A stretch of DNA of 64,000 bases from Diadema setosum (Eukaryota > Echinodermata > Echinoidea > Diadematoida > Diadematidae). Under the pieces are notes generated by a model. The model saw nothing but the letters and a program-made list of their open reading frames with translations, was not told the origin of the DNA and searched no databases. The stretch covers positions 23,830,687-23,894,686 of the forward strand of contig NC_092706.1 of assembly GCF_964275005.1 (NCBI RefSeq), read 5' to 3'. A program made the position numbers and the translations under genes. This document shows, piece after piece, positions 13,027-24,268 of the stretch; positions within the stretch are counted from its first letter, which is position 1; the number at the start of each line of letters is the position of its first letter.

Positions 13027-13310
13027 TCTTTTTCTTTTTCTTCTTCTTCTTCTTCTTCTTCTTCTTTTCCTCCTCCTCCTCCTCCTCCTTCTTCTTTTAA
13101 AACCAGATTTACCTTGGAAATATTCAATAGCTAGGATCCATGCAAGTTCTTTCGGATACTATATACTAGTGAACTAAAATAAAATAAAATGAAATATTAC
13201 TATTGAGATTTCTCTTCTTTTTCTTTTTCTTCTTCTTCTTCTTCTTCTTCTTCTTCTTCTTCTTCTTCTTCTTCTTCTTCTTCTTCTGCTTCTTCTTCTG
13301 CTTCTTCTTC
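13027..13310 (+). repeat. Pyrimidine-rich (TTC)n and (TCC)n microsatellites
   Basis: Two TTC/TCC tracts at 13027-13097 and 13211-13310, separated by about 110 bases of ordinary sequence. They generate spurious poly-Phe, poly-Leu and poly-Arg frames. Long polypurine/polypyrimidine tracts of this type can form triplex DNA. Confidence 0.95.
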
Positions 13311-14541
13311 TATTATTTCTTCCTTTGTTAACATCTCCAGATGTTTGTATATTTCTGTACTCCAAAGCTATCAATGCAAATTACCAAAGCTTGATATAAA
13401 GTAAGGAAAAAGGATTAACATTATGACTTTGATCATTCATGATTTTACGAAAACCTTGTGTAAAGCACTGATATTACATGGCATTGTAGAGTGTGAATAT
13501 CCAATGTATACTTTCATCATTTCTTTGAAAAACAAAAGAGCATTGAATAAGTATTTGTCATTTGCTCATAATCATTTGTTCTTAAATACAGAAAAAAAGG
13601 TAAAATACCATGACATATCATCCTCCCTTCCTGTCACTCAACTACACTCTATGTTTTCAAAACAGCAAATGTAATGAAAATGGTATATTTTGAACTGTAG
13701 AGGGCAGTAATACACACAAAACTCTGTGCGTTGGTTTTTCTGGATTGTACCAAAAGTCACAAATATGAAGGCATCTGAAACTTCTCTTTCAATTTGCACA
13801 ATTACATGTATGCAAGCATAACATTTTTTTTCCTCTCTCTCCAGATCTATCAAAGGTTACGGTATTGACTTGGATTACACATGAAACCAAAGTTTCCTAG
13901 TTATTTTCGGCAAGTTCCATGCTGTTTTTGTTGTGCTGTACCCTCTTCCGGCAACCATCAAAAAAGTCCATTCTACTGTAGAAGGTTATATCTACTGGAC
14001 TTTGTATTTGTATTCTTGCATCTTCCTCTTTACTGTTTTTTTTTTTTTTGGGGGGGGGGGGAGGGTGGCACGAGGGAGATGATAGTTCCTGCCAAAGTAC
14101 TGATACATCCTTAAAACTTTAGGCAAAGAAAGGGGGATAGAAGTTGGTGGGATACAATGTAGCTGCCCTCTGTGTGTGGTAACCAGCTTGGAGTTGACAC
14201 TTGAATAGAGCTAATCCACCCAATAAGCCAACAACCTTTTGAATTGTGTTTACAAACAGCAAACTACACAAAAAGGCTACTCATTCTAGTCACTTGGTAA
14301 TCTCCTGTAGTATTTTCAAGAACGTCCCCTGTTTCCCCCCCCCCCCTCTTCCCCACCCTCTCTCTTCCATCTTTCCTAAACACATTCTCTTTCTTCTTCA
14401 CAGTCTGTATTTCTTGTCCAATGTTTCCCATGTTTTTCAAGATCCTCTGGTGTTACAGTTGATCTTGAGGAGCTACCATCAACTAAAAAAAAAAAAAGAA
14501 AAGAAAAAAAGAGTGGTGATAAGGGCATTGCCTAAAATATA
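13311..14541. other. Gene-poor stretch, no exon recognised
   Basis: No coding family recognised. It includes a T-run to G-run junction near 14037-14062 and an A-rich stretch near 14486 just before the hAT-type MITE. Confidence 0.55.
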
Positions 14542-14549
14542 CTCTAAAA

Positions 14550-14700
14550 CAGTGGCGGATCCAGGGGGAGCACACCGGGCGTGCCCCCCCCCCCCCTTTA
14601 TGTTAAAAGAAATAAAAAAAAGAATGGGGGAGGGGTGCACGCACCCCCCTTTAATTTTGTAAAGGTGCCCCCTCTTTACGGAATTAGTGGATCCACCCTG
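14550..14700 (+). mobile_element. hAT-type MITE with 8-bp target duplication
   Basis: A 151-bp element starting CAGTGGCGGATCCAGG and ending GTGGATCCACCCTG. It is flanked by perfect 8-bp direct repeats CTCTAAAA (14542-14549 and 14701-14708). An 8-bp duplication with CAG...CTG-type ends is the hAT superfamily signature. It is far too short to encode a transposase. Confidence 0.88.
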
Positions 14701-14894
14701 CTCTAAAAGCTACATACTTACCTACACAGGGCAATAAATGAATGGTGGCCTTAAGTAGCAGAAGAAAATAGGGATAGTGTCTAGCCCTATTCATTCTAAT
14801 TTGGGATAAGAATTAATCCAAGCCCTAGATCTAGGAGCATCATGGTCACTTAATCCTTTCACACACTTACAAGTGCTCACTGAGCAAGTGATAT

Positions 14895-15651
14895 GTGACC
14901 CGCTACAACAAAAAGGTCCTAAAGTCGCGCACGGTCGAAGCCGTGAAAATCGAGTTTGAAGTCAGAGCACTAAAATTGGTCAAAACTTACGATTTCTGAT
15001 TTTGATATATTATTGGAGTTTAACATGTCTTCTATCATCTGTCAAAATTTTGAAGCAAAATGATCAAAGGAAAGATAAAAAATAGCGTTTTTCTGAGCCA
15101 TGTTTTTTGGCATTTAAACGAAGCAGAAACTGGTTCAAAAATTTGGATTGAGCGCCAGAGATAGGTTCCGCCCCTAACAACGACCACAGTGATCTCATTG
15201 GTCAGTTTACTGCTTGCTGCTAACCGAAGCGTGAAGCTCGCACACTGCTCAGTTGACTGGTGCGTGCGGGTGGGGTGTGCTATGATCAGCCGCTTCTCAC
15301 ATCCTGGTCACTGATTGGTTGGTGAGGAGACCGCCGACGCTGATGTGCTTGAATGAACTCTTCGGCGGTTGCCAGGGCTTACCTTCTATTGTCCAGAGGT
15401 GAAAACTGACTTGCGTGTCCCTTGATCGCGATTGCGTCGAAAGGAAGACTTTTAGGGCGCTTTTCTCGAAACAGTGATTTTCCAGACGTCTCGACATGCT
15501 CTCTTTTAAACGTTGATATCTCCGCAGCCTATTATTGTTATAAAATGTGTTATATATCAATTTAAAGCAGAAAGATTAGGGGATTATATCATGCAATTTT
15601 CAAATAATCGACCTCGCCCGACTTTAGGATCATTTTGTTGTAGCGGGTCAC
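14895..15651. mobile_element. GTGACCCGC inverted-repeat element, copy A
   Basis: Terminal inverted repeats GTGACCCGCTACAACA and TGTTGTAGCGGGTCAC, with a subterminal CTAAAGTCG / CGACTTTAG pair. It has open frames but no transposase motif. Four copies occur in this window (14895, 26765, 32513, 36953). The 3-base ATA on either side may be a target duplication, but other copies do not confirm the length. Confidence 0.85.
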
Positions 15652-16297
15652 AATACAGAGACAAAAAAAAAAAGAAGAGGGGGGGATCACACGCCTAGCT
15701 GCTTCTATCAAATGCCTAATGGGACTTAAGTATTTGTCTACCATTATAAAAAATACTGTGGACAAACTCTACTATAGCAACCATCACTACAACTGTAAGA
15801 GAGGTTTCAGACTCACAAAACGACTTCGTTCTCAACCAAGTTTTCTGAAACGTGTTTAGCATTGTGGAATGTTTGCGGTCCGAAATGATTCTTCTTGCAT
15901 ATATGCCAGCCACCAAATGCAAATGACAGTAGCATGCAAATGACAGTAGCATGCAAATGGGGGTGTCCCAAACTCCACAGCCCATCAATCAAACATGAAA
16001 CTCTTTCACATGGCAGCATGCAAGGGTGCATTTGCACATATAAACAACAGGAAAAATACAAGGGCAAGGTCGAAGTATGCTATTTATACCTCCTCAACCA
16101 TGTTCTTTTTTTTTCTGAGGTCAAAACATTCAGACTGTAAACATGAACTGAGAATCAAACTGGAAAAACACAGTCGCCAACTCATGATTGCATGATTCAA
16201 TGCTGTTTCAGAAACCTGCTCACATGAAACAACACTTCAAAGTTGACTTTCCAACATCTGATACAATAAAAACTTGTTTTTTTTTTTTTCAATACTA

Positions 16298-16498
16298 CTG
16301 TAAAACAAGGAATGCTCGCTTGCACTTTAATTTTTTGCAAATTTCGCAAGAGCCAAGAAGATTCGCGAAATTAAAATGCATGCAGTTCTTGTCTTACATT
16401 GAATGTCAGTTACAATTTGCAAAAAATTTCATCCCCACGAGGGACCAAAGGCTCCAATTCACAAAAATTTTGTGCCACGAAAATATCTTGCCTTACAG
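16298..16498. mobile_element. TA-flanked MITE with CTGTAAAACAAGG ends
   Basis: A 201-bp element flanked by TA (16296-16297 and 16499-16500). The left end CTGTAAAACAAGG matches the right end CTTGCCTTACAG imperfectly, and the inside repeats TTTGCAAATTTCGC-type words. A TA duplication suggests the Tc1/mariner superfamily. Confidence 0.7.
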
Positions 16499-16598
16499 TA
16501 TTCATTCACTTCCATTCAAACGATATTTAAAACAAACACCAAACAATTTGGTATTGAAAAGTATGAAACATGTTTCCACACACACACACACATATTAA

Positions 16599-16673
16599 CC
16601 CGCTGAAGAATACTTGGGCAGGTGTCTATGGGAAATGTGTGTTTTATAGCAAAATCAGTCCGTCCTCAGCGGG
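16599..16673 (+). mobile_element. Short TTAA MITE, family F, copy 3
   Basis: A 75-bp copy flanked by TTAA (16595-16598 and 16674-16677). It has lost part of the GAGTATACTCGGG palindrome but keeps GGGCAGGTGTCTATGGGA, AGCAAAATCAGTCCGTCCT and the CAGCGGG end. Confidence 0.82.
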
Positions 16674-17135
16674 TTAAAAAACAAGTACTAGTGTGGGTGT
16701 GAAAACTCTTGTATATCAGTTTCACAGGTCTACGACCACAGATTTTGATCGCACTGTTTACTGGAACTGAAAGACCAGTGTGCCTCTTCCCCTGCGGTGT
16801 ATATTCCTTGCTTACTTTGTAAACCAAACCCCTCTGACTTTCCTCCTTGAAAAAAAAAGAAGAAAAGAAATCAAATCTGATCACAATTCATAACTGTATC
16901 AAGGACAGCATGTCTCAAGACATTGTATATATATAGTCAGACAAAGAAATTTCCCCCACACAATGCATGAAATGTATTAATTTCAGTCTGTTTGTGTCTA
17001 TACAATGAGTGTAGAAGTATTGGATTACCTTGCTTTGTTTTCGTGGCTTTCTTTTCATACAACCTTCTCCTTTATTTTGTCCTCTCTATTTTCACTCTCA
17101 TGTAAAAAAAAAAAATAGTTGCACGAGCTTCTTAA

Positions 17136-17500
17136 AGGAATGTTGTATGTCTCATCACAGGACTGGGCTGCTCAGTTTTAAAAGTATTGTTTACCATTTG
17201 CAGATGAAACAATATCTCAGCTTTAGTGCTTCAAAATACTTCTAAATGTGAGTTAGGGATAGAAATAACCAGTAAAAAAGGTTAATCAGTATAATCAATG
17301 TTATGTATAGTTAAATATACAAAATGAAAACAAGTTATGATAAAATTGTTTCCAGACTAAACCATCTACAGTTATGGTTTAGTGAGAAAAATAGTGATAT
17401 CACCTACAAAATGTGAACAATAATTACAATAAAATTGTTTCTAGACTAAACCATCTACAGTTATGGTTCAGTGAAAAAATAATGATATCACCTTATATTC
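17136..17500 (+). mobile_element. TTAA MITE family G, copy 1
   Basis: It begins TTAA then AGGAATGTTG (17132 on). It shares TTTACCATTTGCAGATGAAA, CTTTAGTGCTT, ATGTGAGTT and GACTAAACCATCTACAG with the reverse-oriented element at 59630-59991. The distal end is not sharply defined. Inside, 17341-17492 is a tandem duplication of period 89 around CCATCTACAGTTATGGTT. Confidence 0.7.
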
Positions 17501-19218
17501 TCTTCATATATACTGGTCATGAATCATAAAATTCATTTTTGGAAAAAATTGTGTATGATAAACCTACAGTTAAACAACCTTAGCATTAGTAGTATCTCCA
17601 CTCACAAAGGGAAATGTTTGACTCTGGATCACTGAGGAATTAGTTAAAGGTGGAATGCGGGAATTCAAGACAAAAACACACACAAAAAAGGATAAACTTT
17701 ATTTCAAGACATGGAAACCCTAGGCCAGTGTTGCATCAATTGGAAAACAAATGCCTTAGACTTCAGTGTATGCATTAAAGTCATGACAGAGGAAAGGATT
17801 CTATTTTACATTCAACAAGATTCAGGGTTTCAGTTGATATAAAATTCAGCAGACATCATTGTCTGGAACAAGAGCATATGTCTTTCATCTTTTACAACAG
17901 TGAAGGATGTTTGAAAACGCAAGATAATTCCATATTTTTCTGATAATTACCTGTAGCCTTATATCATAGACAGGGGAAACAGAAAAGGGGGGTTCAAAAA
18001 CAAGAACAAAAATCAGAACAAAAAATGAAATGGCAACACCCATGACTATCCTAAGGTTCTATCCTTCAATTATTCACTTTAGTAAAGTATAAACAGAAAA
18101 CTGAATATGCTATAGCACAAAAGAAAGGTAAATTACAATGTCATTTGAGGAAGTGGTCCATGCTTTTGTAATGGTTGATCCTCTATTTTCATATATCTCA
18201 TAGACATCCATCTTCTTGTGTTATTCCATTATGGCAGATAGTTTAGTGTGACTTGTTTACTGAACCCTTTTTAATGCTATAGGCTGGACATTTGTACATT
18301 GTTTATATTGTGTGATTTGTTTGTTTTATGGTTGCATAAAAAAATAAAAAGAGAAAAAAAATTATTCGTGTCTGGGGGTTACCATTGATTGAGGCCCCCC
18401 CCCCCCAAAAAAAAAAAGAGAAACATTCTATGGCCCCTAGTGGACTAGATCTCTCTCTTGCCTTGTCAACAGACTCACTAAATGCACACTTCTTAAGTTT
18501 GTGAAAATAAGCATTCTTTTGAAACCCACTTTCATATTGAAACATTCTTTTTTTTCTGGAAATGGTATGAATTAAGGAATTAGAAACCAAAAATAGCTGT
18601 AAAGATTTACACAATTTGTTTTCACTTCCATGAACATGTGTGATGATACACAGCAGTCATGAGATATGGAGTTTCTTTTAGTTTGTTTCTCTGTTTTACA
18701 TGTACAAATGTATTTGAATATATTTAATTTGTTATTATCATTTTAAATGTGACATGCTTATTCATTACATGTGATTGATATCTTGGACAAAACATACTCA
18801 TTTTCAAGATGTGTATATTGACCTTTTTCTGTGACCCCCTTTACTTGAACCCCCCCCCCCCTTCCAGATTTGCGAATGGGGGGGGGGGATGGGGGAGGGA
18901 GTTAGAAGTTACAAACAGTTTAAAATGCTCACAGGAGAAGCTTATCTACACAATGTTCATCTTTCACTGCAGGAATGTCACAGAATTCCTGGCCAAGAGA
19001 GAGAATGGCCAAGCTCGCTGCAAAGTGCACCTTCCCTCTGCCACCACACGAGGGCTCTCTTTCCTCTCCGGTTGGTGAAACTACTGGAATAGCCACATAG
19101 TGCCCACAATGTGGATCTGAAAGGCCGGCAAGCTTTATCTCCACTGACAAGCACTCTGTGTTTGACTACTGGCTCTTTTGAAAATAGCACTGCAAATGTT
19201 TACTTTAAAAAGAATTTC
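17501..19218. other. Gene-poor stretch, no exon recognised
   Basis: AT-rich, with C-run/A-run and C/G runs near 18392 and 18850-18890. The segment 18930-19150 is GC-richer and has overlapping open frames on both strands (NVTEFLAKRENGQARCKVH on plus), but neither has a recognised family or paired splice sites. Confidence 0.5.
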
Positions 19219-19228
19219 TGTCTCTCCC

Positions 19229-19259
<31 letters not shown>

Positions 19260-19260
19260 T
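19219..19260 (+). repeat. (CT)n microsatellite
   Basis: An interrupted CT run of about 40 bases. The apparent acidic/basic repeat peptides in the opposite frame are artefacts of it. Confidence 0.95.
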
Positions 19261-20750
19261 CCTATCCTTAGTCTCATTCTTACCCTTCTGCGATTTTAAT
19301 CCCACGGAAGCCGTGAAATAATACTGATTACCGCTGACTTCATGAATAGTTTTCGTCAATGAGACAATTGCCGGATTTGCTCTTTCTTGGCCTCACTTTC
19401 ACTTCCCATTATCTCCTTCCGAACCCCCACTTGCCGTCTCAGCGGGGGGCTTCCAAACAAAATCAGCGCTGCGGCAAAAAGAATGAATGACTTGTCGAGG
19501 CAGAAGTTTCAGTCAAAAGCATCCAGATTGGAGTATTTTTAGCATGCTTAAGGTCTGGAGCGGAGTTTTAAAGGGAAGGGGGGAAAAAAAAACGTTTTAC
19601 TAAGGCATCCGTGCTGCACGTGAATGGCCATCCCTGGCAAGGAATGCGAAATGAAACGTGCTCTTGGCAAGACTGTTCACAGTTACGCTCAATTTGCCAT
19701 TTTTTTAAGATAAATTGAGTGCTGTCAGGGGAGCCTTCTTAAAGTATAGGTGATGGTCCAGGATCAAATTTGACCATTCAAGTGTCAAACCATTCTTCCC
19801 TTTTCACTCCGAGCCGCTGAGCAGGCAAATTAAGAGGCATTCTCCTGCTATACCAAACATTCATTGACTAAATGCTCTAAATTTCACCCTTTTTTAGATC
19901 CTGGCCACGTACCCAACATGTACGACACAAGACATCCACCAGCACTCCATACCACAAACTTTAAGCGATGTTCTTCACATTTGGCTTTTTTGAGTAATGA
20001 CACAAAATTAGTGTTTGTGCACCATGAGTCTGTATAAAAACTTGACATCGGACATTCCTAATTAAGATGTGATAGCAGTAGTCTAGCTTCCATTTCAAAC
20101 ACATTCAATGCATATTCAGTTTGAGCATTAAATTCAGAAAGCACATGCTGTCGCTGTTGCTTGGAAATGAAAACAAATTATACTGAATCAACTCAAATGC
20201 AATCAAACAAATTAGATAGAGTCAACGCACCAAAACCTCCTCGGTTTCATAGAAGAAAAAAAAAATGAAACAAACAAACATAATCTTCCCTTTTCTACAC
20301 AAGTCAGAGCCAGCGACAAAAGGAGATCTCTCATAAATATTTGATCTTGCTAAGTATCGGTGGGGCTCAATCCACCATAAAACACCCCTCGAAAGAGATA
20401 TCGCCCACTATAAAAGTTTGGGCCGGATGACAATGACATGCACCATCGCCCATTCATACATCTGACCCGCAACACCGCATAATCATGCCCCGCTGAGCAA
20501 TGCACATTTCATTACCCCGATTAAATTTTTGGCTGCTCTATCAAAGTCAGAAGTATTGCTTGAACTCTGAAAACAAATACACGTACACACATTCGCCTCT
20601 CCTTTTAAAACATCAAGCTCCTTGCAGATACTTGTACAGGCACTGCTTCTACGGCTAAACAGGATTACTGAGGACAGCATTAGGTCATAAAATGGGCCAA
20701 TAATTTGTCTCTCCAATGATGTAAATCAACATCAAATACACTAACTAATA
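19261..20750. other. Unique-looking stretch, possible regulatory islands
   Basis: No coding exon was found. Two segments, 19370-19900 and 20300-20560, have balanced composition, no inverted-repeat ends, and homeodomain- or TCF-like words (GATTAAATTT, TAATCATG, CTATCAAAG). They could be conserved non-coding elements, but conservation cannot be tested here. Confidence 0.35.
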
Positions 20751-21553
20751 CAGTTCGACCTCAATTATCTGGGCTCCTTTTATCCGGACGCGTTCACGCA
20801 GTGAAGGACTTTTTTTTTCATCCAAAAATTGAGAAAAAAACAGTGACTTTCATGGATCAATTTCACTAATTTCATAGGATGTGCATGATAGGTTTCTCAA
20901 TATTTAATGAGGTAAAGCATGTATGATATTCACATAAAGATATACTTTATTTTTGTGAAGAAGGGACTACAATTTTGCGCAGGCTAGCATAGATTACACC
21001 ACCATTCCGGGGTACGCTACCTGCCTAGCTGCCAATGCACTGGGATGGCAGCTTGGACGGCAGCTATACACTATACATTAAAGGGTGTGTACAGTTCTGG
21101 TTGAGGTGAGGATTTAGCTTTTAACGTTTTGCGAGATATTCAGAAACCACTCTATGAGATGTCAAAGAGCATGCAGTTCTAAGGGGTATCAAAAGTTTAT
21201 TCGATGAAAATCGGTTTTGAAATGGCTGAGATATCCAAAAACAAAGTGAAACAAAGAGATCCTAATAAAGTTGTGGCATGTCGCCTTTATTATTAGCACT
21301 TTTTTGGATATCTCAGCCATTTGAAAACCAATTTTCATCAAACAAACGTTGAATCCTTCTTAAAATGACATGCTCTTTCATATTTCATAAGAGGCTTTTC
21401 ATTATCTCACTTGGGAATGTTCAAAACACGAATTCCCACCTCAACCAGTACTGTACAGTCCCTTTAACATTGTGTCTCCCATATCTGGCCAATTCGCTTT
21501 AATATCCGAATGAGCGCCGGTCCCGACATGGCCGGATAATCGAGGTTGAACTG
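20751..21553. mobile_element. TA-flanked CAGTTCGACCTC element, interrupted
   Basis: The left end CAGTTCGACCTCAATTATC and right end GATAATCGAGGTTGAACTG are imperfect inverted repeats, flanked by TA on both sides. The subterminal words TATCCGGA and GGCCGGATAAT match the element at 37053. TA duplication and CAGT...ACTG ends suggest Tc1/mariner (pogo/Tigger-like). A TTAA MITE sits inside (21082-21463). Confidence 0.82.
21082..21463. mobile_element. TTAA MITE family C nested in another element
   Basis: A 382-bp element flanked by TTAA (21078-21081 and 21464-21467). Its ends are AGGGTGTGTACAGTTCTGG and CAGTACTGTACAGTCCCT. Further in, TTGAGGTGAGGATT mirrors AATTCCCACCTCAA. The centre is also palindromic (GGCTGAGATATCCAAAAA / TTTTTGGATATCTCAGCC), so most of the element can fold back. 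Confidence 0.88.
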
Positions 21554-24149
21554 TACAACAGTCTGTACCACTAGTATACAGATCTACAAGAGCTCATGTC
21601 AGATATTATTTCACAAGGATATTATCAGAGAGATATCATCTAGGAAGCGCATGAAATGGTTTAAAAGAAAAACAATTATTAGATCATCACTGACAAGGCC
21701 ATTAATCTGCATTTAATACAATAAATTTCCACACTAAATTCTCATGTTGTATTTATAAAACAATTATCTCTCAGTTGTAAACATCTTTCATACCATGCCT
21801 GCAAATTACCAATATCTTTACCAGAGAATTTACTTTCATGTGCCGAAAGAGGAGGTTTAAATTTTCTTTTCTTGTTTTTTTTCTTCGCCTATACCTTGAC
21901 TAATCTGAACCAATTTCTGAATCATGTATTAATAAGCCACACACACACAAAAAAAAACAAAACACAATCTGTTGAGAAATAACAAAGCAACATCATTTGT
22001 GTATGTGCATAATATGTGTGTTTGAGAGATAACTTGTAACGTTTCATTTGTTCCCATAGATCTAAAAAAAAAAAAACCACACACTTGTAACCGAGGTTTA
22101 GCATGAGAGTCGTGTCCTGTGAAACTTCCATTTTTGTCTTGGTAGTTGTTTTGTATGTACAGTGACACATATATGTCATACTTGATATCCCAGAAATATG
22201 TGTATTGTTGGAAGAATATCACATGATGTAGCTAACATACTAGTGGCAGGCTGTACATGATTGTTTGTATATTCTTGTCATTTCAATGTTTACATTTTGC
22301 TAACTAGCTCAGGAAGCCAATAGCACGCCGGAAATGTTATACTAATACATGTATGTCAACATTCAGGCTGGCCTAAATCTATGGATAATCTTTAATCCTC
22401 TTCTGCTGTTTTCCCCTCAGTCTGGTATTCATATTTGTTCATTTTTTATGTAAATATTTGATACTTGTGCCTGCTTACAATTGTGGAAGCTTTATATTCC
22501 ATTTACTGAGCAAATAAATCAAAAGAAAACTGTTTTGCTTCACAGATTACACAAACGTCTGTGACTACAGGCTCCATATTCATGTTTCTGTGAGTGACAT
22601 GACTTAAAACTGCATCCGGCCATGTTACTAGTTCGCTTTATTTGCACAGATATCAAATGGTCATTAAAAAAAAAAACTATACTAATAAAAAGAAAAGCAC
22701 TCTGAGAGCACAGACCTCCACCAAGCAGCTAATTTCTACTCATGCACACATGTTGAAAATTGTGTTCATTGACCCTATTTGCAAAAAGATAACAAATCCT
22801 TCAAAAATCCATAAAATTCACAGATCACTAAAGAAAATTTTATCATCTGTTCCTTGTGCTGTTATCAACATTTCCAGCAAGTTTCATCCAAATCCGTCCA
22901 CAACTTTTTGAGTTATTTTGCACATAGACAAACAAACGAACAAACAAACCAACGCCAATGAAAACACAAATGTAACCTCCTTCCTTGGCGGATGTGATAA
23001 TGAATCTCTGTATGATACTAACAAAGGAACACACTCCCACATGTGATGAGAACATGGATAAGAGTGATATCTTGATAGAAATCTATTTTAGTGCTTTGCA
23101 ATAGTGCAAACAATGAGAAAGATTGCAACAACAAAATGAGTAAACCCGCCATTTGTCAATATTTGCTCTTCCGAAGGAAGTATTGTGGTTTGCACCCACA
23201 TATGAGCTTTGAGAAATATGTAACAATGATTAAAGTATGTTATTCTGCAAATCTTCAAATACCTTTCTCTCTCTCTCTCTCTCTCATACAAAATGCATAT
23301 GTGAATACATATGAAATCACACATGTATATACATATACAAATATGATTGTATATAAATGCAAATACAATATACAATAGACAGATAAATATATAAACATAA
23401 AGATATAAATGTAGAAATATGCATAGACACCTATAAACATATACAAGTATATTGACACAAAATATCTTTCCAATCCCACAAGCCATCAACAGTATCATGC
23501 ATAGCATCACTTAAAAAAAGGTGACAGAGTGTACTTTTGGGGATTCGTGAGCGTGCCAAATTTAGGCGTTCGGGTTCACGCAAAGTACTCCAAGACGACG
23601 GCGTTCCCAGCACGAGGTACGCCGTGAATTAGGCACGGCTAGAAAACAAACAGACCCTAGGAAGAAGTTGAGGAAATCCAGTGCTCCGGGGCCAGAAATG
23701 TGTGTGCAAAAATCAGTAGGCAGCACAGAGGACAATGCTGGTGAAAACGAGAAACGATCAAACGTCTCTGTGGGGAATACAGCAACAAATATTTGGGGCT
23801 AAACATCCATAAAATAGATGTTTACTTATTAGTGGCCAAGCCATACAAATCTCTCCCTGCTCTTTTTGTCACAGAAGTTTTTTAACCCTCCGACAAGCAA
23901 GCACAGAGATGTATTCCAGGCCAAAAAAGATAGTAGCTAGCCCTTTATTTGCATGCCTCTTCAGCTGTACTGTACCTTCCTACCCAGCTCTCCCCCCCCC
24001 CCCCCCAAAAAAAAAAAAAAATATATATATATAATAATAATAATAATAAACAAATAAATAAATAAATAAATAAAAATTAAAAAAATAAAAAATAAAAAAT
24101 AAAACCAAGCAGTATTCTCATATTTGTAACAATTAAGTAACAATTACCT
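21554..24149. other. Gene-poor stretch, no exon recognised
   Basis: AT-rich. It includes a retroelement-like fragment (22699-22999), (CT)9 at 23268-23286, TA-rich sequence to 23460, and a GC-richer island at 23510-23800 with no coding family. At 23993-24085 a C run passes into an A run, then TA, AAT and AAAT simple repeats. Confidence 0.5.
22699..22999 (+). mobile_element. Retroelement-like fragment (GGCGG family), copy 1
   Basis: It shares a chain of phrases with 35960-36182 and with 36795-38138: CTCTGAGAGCACAGAC near the start, TTCATTGACCCTA, AAGTTTCATCCAAATCCGT, TTGAGTTATTTTGCACA, a short ACAAACAAACG run, then TAACCTCC and CCTTGGCGGA at the end. No inverted termini are seen. I take it to be a truncated non-LTR or composite repeat. 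Confidence 0.65.
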
Positions 24150-24268
24150 GGGCCCTGTTTTATGTAGTCTTATAATTGATTATATAGTTGATTTCTATTA
24201 TATGTCTATGGCAGCCGCTGTGGTGAGGAAATTTATAATCGATTATATCTTTTGATAAAACGGGGCCC
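24150..24268. mobile_element. Palindromic MITE, GGGCCCTGTTTTAT ends
   Basis: The ends GGGCCCTGTTTTAT and ATAAAACGGGGCCC, plus the inner TATAATTGATTATA and TATAATCGATTATA, make almost the whole 119 bp self-complementary around a short centre. Confidence 0.75.

Noticed and set aside
13027..13374. Open frames encoding poly-Arg/Lys and poly-Phe/Leu proteins
   Set aside because: They are translations of TTC/TCC microsatellites.
18929..19150. Exon-like GC-rich segment with frames on both strands
   Set aside because: No recognisable family, the two strands are equally open, and no donor and acceptor pair fits a frame.
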